This document shows positions 5,199 through 8,422 of a stretch of 8,422 nt of DNA, piece after piece. Made by a program: the position numbers and the translations under genes. Below the pieces are notes generated by a model. That model had not been told where the DNA came from and searched no databases. It saw only the letters and a list, made by a program, of their open reading frames with translations. The DNA lies in the NCBI GenBank assembly GCA_029907045.1, contig JARYMR010000061.1, positions 1-8,422 on the forward strand, given 5' to 3'. This DNA comes from Candidatus Bathyarchaeota archaeon (GTDB lineage: Archaea; Thermoproteota; Bathyarchaeia; Bathyarchaeales; UBA233). The stretch's first letter is position 1. Each line of letters begins with the position of its first letter.

Positions 5199-6236
5199 AT
5201 GACTCATAATGAAGTTCGTAAGGATTATTTGCTTGACCGATGGGTTGTCATCGCCACAGAACGGGGTCGCCGCCCCACAGACTTCGCCGAGAAGGAAAGA
5301 CAAAAGGCTAAGGCTAGAGTTTGCCCCATGTGCCCCGGCAATGAAAACATGACTCCACCAGCCGTTCTTGCCTACATCAAATCTGGTAGGGGCATAAGAA
5401 AAGTTAAGGATGAGAATGGTTTTCGCCATAAAAATTGGCTTATTCGATGCGTTCCAAACCTTTACCCCGCATTTACTCCACCAAAAGAAAAGGCAAATTC
5501 AAAACAGTTTTTGAAAAGTCCGGATTTGGGTGTGGCTGTGGGGCATCATGAGGTTTTGGTTGAATCTCCTAATCATGATGAGCATCCATCTGACGCAGAA
5601 ATTCCACAATTAATTCATGTCATTAACGCTTACATTGATAGGCTCCGTGAGTTTTCAGCAAAACCCTACGTGCAATATGTTTCCATATTCCGAAACCACG
5701 GCTTAGAGGCTGGAGCTTCGCTTTCCCATGCCCACAGCCAAATAATTGCTACGCCTTTTATTCCAAAAATTATTGCCGATGAAATGGAAGAGAGCAGAAA
5801 ATTTTGGAAACGAAACAAAAAATGTGTCTTCTGCAATGTTATGGAAAAAGAAAGGGAAGGACCACGACTTATTCTTGAAAATGCCAATTTTTTGGTTTTC
5901 ACTCCCTATGCAAGTATAAACCCGATAGAGTTTTGGATTTTCCCCAAAAAACATGAAGCCACACCGCTTGAAATGTTAAAAAACGAAGTGGAAACTTTTG
6001 CTGAAACATTAAAAACATGCCTCAAAGGACTGAAAGATTTGGTAAATGACCCGCCTTACAATTATGGTTTTCATTTAGCCATAAACAAAGACGCACAAGA
6101 ATATTATCATTGGCATTTAGAAGTCTATCCGCAATTGGCTACTTGGGCGGGATTCGAGAAAAGCACGGGAGTATATATTAACACTGTCACGCCAGAGGTT
6201 GCTGCAGAAAGCCTAAGAAAAGCGATTTCAGCTTGA
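5199..6236 (+). CDS. galT: galactose-1-phosphate (hexose-1-phosphate) uridylyltransferase
   Basis: Second enzyme of the Leloir pathway: exchanges UMP between UDP-glucose and galactose 1-phosphate through a uridylyl-histidine intermediate. The 345 residues carry two HIT-type halves. Zinc site: Cys42 and Cys45 in CPMC, His126 (SPNH, E. coli His115) and His177. The active site is HAHSQ at 177-181, with nucleophile His179 and Gln181, equal to His166 and Gln168 of E. coli. The second half has a further CVFC pair (209-212), NPIEFWIFPKKH (241-252) and HWHLEVYPQ (304-312), the second metal/substrate site. All catalytic residues are present, so it should be active. The N-terminus MTHNEVRKDYLLDRW is typical, supporting ATG 5199. 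It follows the GH1 gene by 113 bp, which suggests galactose from beta-galactosides, but no galactokinase or epimerase gene is in the window. The stop codon lies inside the convergent debranching-enzyme gene (9-bp overlap). Confidence 0.93.
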   Translation: MTHNEVRKDYLLDRWVVIATERGRRPTDFAEKERQKAKARVCPMCPGNENMTPPAVLAYIKSGRGIRKVKDENGFRHKNWLIRCVPNLYPAFTPPKEKANSKQFLKSPDLGVAVGHHEVLVESPNHDEHPSDAEIPQLIHVINAYIDRLREFSAKPYVQYVSIFRNHGLEAGASLSHAHSQIIATPFIPKIIADEMEESRKFWKRNKKCVFCNVMEKEREGPRLILENANFLVFTPYASINPIEFWIFPKKHEATPLEMLKNEVETFAETLKTCLKGLKDLVNDPPYNYGFHLAINKDAQEYYHWHLEVYPQLATWAGFEKSTGVYINTVTPEVAAESLRKAISA

Positions 6237-8312
6237 CGCTTGCATGATTTCCCTTTCATATTTTGGTCTAATTTGCATTATATCTTCTATGTAAGCTCTT
6301 AATGGTTCTGCTATGCTCCACGCTTGGGCTATACATCCCCTTGACATGTGAGGTGGGTCTCCATCAAAAATTTCACTTATTGCACCAAGGCCAGCCCTAA
6401 AAGGCTGATGAGTAAATAAGGGTAGAAGGAAATTCTTTAGAGCATACTCCCGTCTAAAATCCGTGTAACCCTTAGTTTTCAAATAAGCCTTCGTGAATGG
6501 ACCCAGTAGCCAAGGCCAAACAGTGCCATTATGATAAACTTTGTCTCTGCTTCTTCTGTCGCCACTATAAACTCCCACATATTTTGGGTCGTTCCTTGCC
6601 AAGGTTCTTAAACCGTATGGTGTTAAAAGTTCACGTTGCACAACATCAACTATCTTCTCACTTTTGATTTTGTCCAGCATTGTAAAGTCTAAGGCTACGG
6701 CGATTATTTGATTAGGCCTTAAAGAGGAATCCTTTTCATTTTCGCCTACAACATCGAACATATAATTCTTTTCAGCATTCCAAAACTTCTCAACAAAACT
6801 TTTCTTGGCTTTCTCAGCAATTTGAGCGAATTTTTCCGTCTCACCTTTTTCCTTAAACTTGTTTGCCAAAGTCTCCATAATCCTTAGCGCATTATACCAT
6901 AACGCTTGAACCTCAACGGCTTTCCCGCCTCTTGGAGTTACTGGTTGACCATCTACAACAGCGTCCATCCAAGTTAATTGCGAATTATGAGCAAGCAATC
7001 CGTCAGCATCTAAGCGTATGCCGAAAATTGTTCCTTTTATGTGGTTTTCCATGATTAATTTTAAAGTACTCCACAACTGTTCTTGAACAAATTTGAAATC
7101 GCTTGTATATTTCAGATATTGCCATATGGCATTAATAAACCATAAAGTTGCATCAACCGTATTGTAAACTGGTTCTTTTGAGTGCTCTGGCAAAAAGTTT
7201 GGAATTAAGCCGTCTCTACAATGTTTCTGAAATGTTAAGAAGGTTTTTCTCGCATCTTCAAATCTTCCAGTAACAAGCATTAAGCCCGGCAAAGAAATGA
7301 AAGTGTCTCTTCCCCAAGTTTCAAACCAGTGGTAACCCGCAATAACAGCCCTATCCAAATCGCTTATTCCTTTAACTATAAACATGTCTGTTTCCAAAAG
7401 AATCCAATTTAACCAATCTTTTTCCTGAACGCCCATATGTTCTTCGTAAAATTTTGCCAAAAAATTTTCACGCCGCACAACCTCTCTTTCATACAATGCT
7501 TCTACATCATAAACTGAAGAAGGCATTCCCTCGAGGCTTCTCTGTGCATCCACCTCCTTTTCGCTTGCAACAAAAATTATTGCGAAACTCTTCTTTGCGC
7601 CAGCCTTTACCTCCACTTCTACATATCCTTGTTGAAAACAATCTTCTATGCATGTTTCCCCTCGCATAGCTTCTTCACGGTAAAAAACTTTTTCAATCCA
7701 CTTTTCAGCAGCATAATAATGACCGTTTGTTATTTTCATTAAAATTACTGTTTGAGGATTGTTGAAACGCATTTCCACTTCTTTGTCTTCTTGTTTCTGC
7801 TTGAATTCGCCGAAAATTTTCCATCTATCCGTAACAGAATGCATGTGCCTACAGTTTATTAGCGGAAAAACCCGAATTTTAACGTCTAAACCGCTTCCAT
7901 TCAAAACTCTGTAAAAAATTAAAACCGCATTTTTCCCCTGTGGCATGAAAAGCATTTTCTGAACTTTAACATTTTGCACGATATAAACGTGTTTTGGGAA
8001 GGGCGAAATTGAGAATTCCTTTAAGAACAAGTATCCTTTAGGGAAGATTCCATTTTGGAACTCGTCAGCGCCTAATGGGTAAATTTGGCTTCCAATGGAT
8101 AATTCTTCATTCACTTTTGCGACGCATACTCTGCGGTCTCCAGGTGGATGAAAAGCAGCTACGAGCAATCCGTGATATTTTCTTGTGTTTATGCCCAAAA
8201 CTGTGGATGAAGCATAACCGCCCAACCCATTTGTTATAATCCATTCTTGCTTTATTGCCTCTTCGAAGCGTGAAAGCTTTTCAGAATTTAGGTTTATTGA
8301 TGGCAAAATCAT
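6228..8312 (-). CDS. archaeal-type glycogen debranching enzyme (amylo-alpha-1,6-glucosidase, GH133-like)
   Basis: Hydrolyses alpha-1,6 branch points of glycogen or related alpha-glucans, releasing glucose; no signal peptide, so likely intracellular. The 694-residue protein has an N-terminal beta-rich GDE_N domain (about 18-250) beginning with ITNGLGGYASSTVLG (26-40) and the RKYHGLLVA motif. An (alpha/alpha)6-barrel catalytic domain (about 300-680) contains AGYHWFETWGRDTF (325-338), PVYNTVDATLWF (381-392), LTWMDAV (446-452), NGTVWPWL (595-602) and ISEIFDGD (645-652). By comparison with known debranching-enzyme glucosidase domains, Asp387 and Glu647 are likely acid and base (inference). It lacks the GH13 glucanotransferase half found in eukaryotic enzymes, as is usual for the archaeal kind. 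The ATG at 8312 is fixed by an in-frame TAA directly upstream (8315-8313); no good ribosome binding site is seen. It converges on galT with a 9-bp overlap of their 3' ends. Confidence 0.9.
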   Translation of the reverse strand: MILPSINLNSEKLSRFEEAIKQEWIITNGLGGYASSTVLGINTRKYHGLLVAAFHPPGDRRVCVAKVNEELSIGSQIYPLGADEFQNGIFPKGYLFLKEFSISPFPKHVYIVQNVKVQKMLFMPQGKNAVLIFYRVLNGSGLDVKIRVFPLINCRHMHSVTDRWKIFGEFKQKQEDKEVEMRFNNPQTVILMKITNGHYYAAEKWIEKVFYREEAMRGETCIEDCFQQGYVEVEVKAGAKKSFAIIFVASEKEVDAQRSLEGMPSSVYDVEALYEREVVRRENFLAKFYEEHMGVQEKDWLNWILLETDMFIVKGISDLDRAVIAGYHWFETWGRDTFISLPGLMLVTGRFEDARKTFLTFQKHCRDGLIPNFLPEHSKEPVYNTVDATLWFINAIWQYLKYTSDFKFVQEQLWSTLKLIMENHIKGTIFGIRLDADGLLAHNSQLTWMDAVVDGQPVTPRGGKAVEVQALWYNALRIMETLANKFKEKGETEKFAQIAEKAKKSFVEKFWNAEKNYMFDVVGENEKDSSLRPNQIIAVALDFTMLDKIKSEKIVDVVQRELLTPYGLRTLARNDPKYVGVYSGDRRSRDKVYHNGTVWPWLLGPFTKAYLKTKGYTDFRREYALKNFLLPLFTHQPFRAGLGAISEIFDGDPPHMSRGCIAQAWSIAEPLRAYIEDIMQIRPKYEREIMQASS

Positions 8313-8422
8313 TTACATCATCAATTTTGCAACATTTTTCTCCTTTGCCACAGCAAAAAAGTTTGCGACCGGATTACATTTAGCTCTGAAAAATAATGCG
8401 TGGGGCTTGTTTAATTTATATT
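8313..8422. other. intergenic region upstream of the debranching enzyme, no gene seen
   Basis: No open frame or RNA is apparent in this 110 bp. It presumably holds the debranching-enzyme promoter, though no convincing TATA box lies at the right distance from 8312. TTTATATT at 8415-8422 on the plus strand is a good TATA-like sequence that could serve a gene beyond the right edge. Its complement, read leftward, would give the debranching enzyme a leader of roughly 80 nt. Confidence 0.35.

Overview
This window looks like chromosomal DNA of an archaeon. The best evidence is a complete archaeal-type signal recognition particle (SRP, 7S) RNA of about 318 nt whose 5' and 3' ends pair perfectly. Further support comes from A/T-rich TATA-like elements at the expected distance before genes, a GH1 glycosidase of the archaeal LacS/CelB kind, a debranching enzyme of the archaeal kind, and AGGTGA/GGAG ribosome binding sites with some TTG starts. 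The protein-coding part is A+T-rich while the SRP RNA is about 63% G+C by hand count. A TACK-type lineage such as Bathyarchaeia would fit the gene mix, but that is inference and not shown by the sequence.

Left part (1-2752): a class II fructose-1,6-bisphosphate aldolase, cut by the left window edge, is followed after 14 bp by a 6-phosphofructokinase with the residues of the pyrophosphate-dependent type (Asp104, Lys124). A second 6-phosphofructokinase faces it tail to tail, 4 bp away. This one has the glycine of the ATP-dependent type at position 104 but carries Asn103 where the family usually has Asp.

Middle (2753-3567): a 101-bp divergent promoter region with two inverted repeats separates the second phosphofructokinase from cutA. 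cutA starts with TTG behind a perfect AGGTGA. Its stop codon lies in the promoter of the SRP RNA gene. The T-run after the SRP RNA merges with a TATA-like element for the next gene.

Right part (3568-8312): a GH1 beta-glycosidase/beta-galactosidase and galT (hexose-1-phosphate uridylyltransferase) lie on the plus strand. An archaeal-type glycogen debranching enzyme lies on the minus strand, its 3' end overlapping galT by 9 bp. The last 110 bp hold no gene.

Taken together, this is a sugar-catabolism neighbourhood. The GH1 enzyme frees monosaccharides from beta-glycosides, GalT moves hexose-1-phosphates through UDP-sugars, the debranching enzyme opens alpha-1,6 branches of glycogen, and the two phosphofructokinases with the aldolase carry hexose phosphate into lower glycolysis (or run backwards). 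No mobile element, CRISPR array, tRNA or clear novel system was found. The most unusual point is the pair of phosphofructokinases with opposite phosphoryl-donor signatures.
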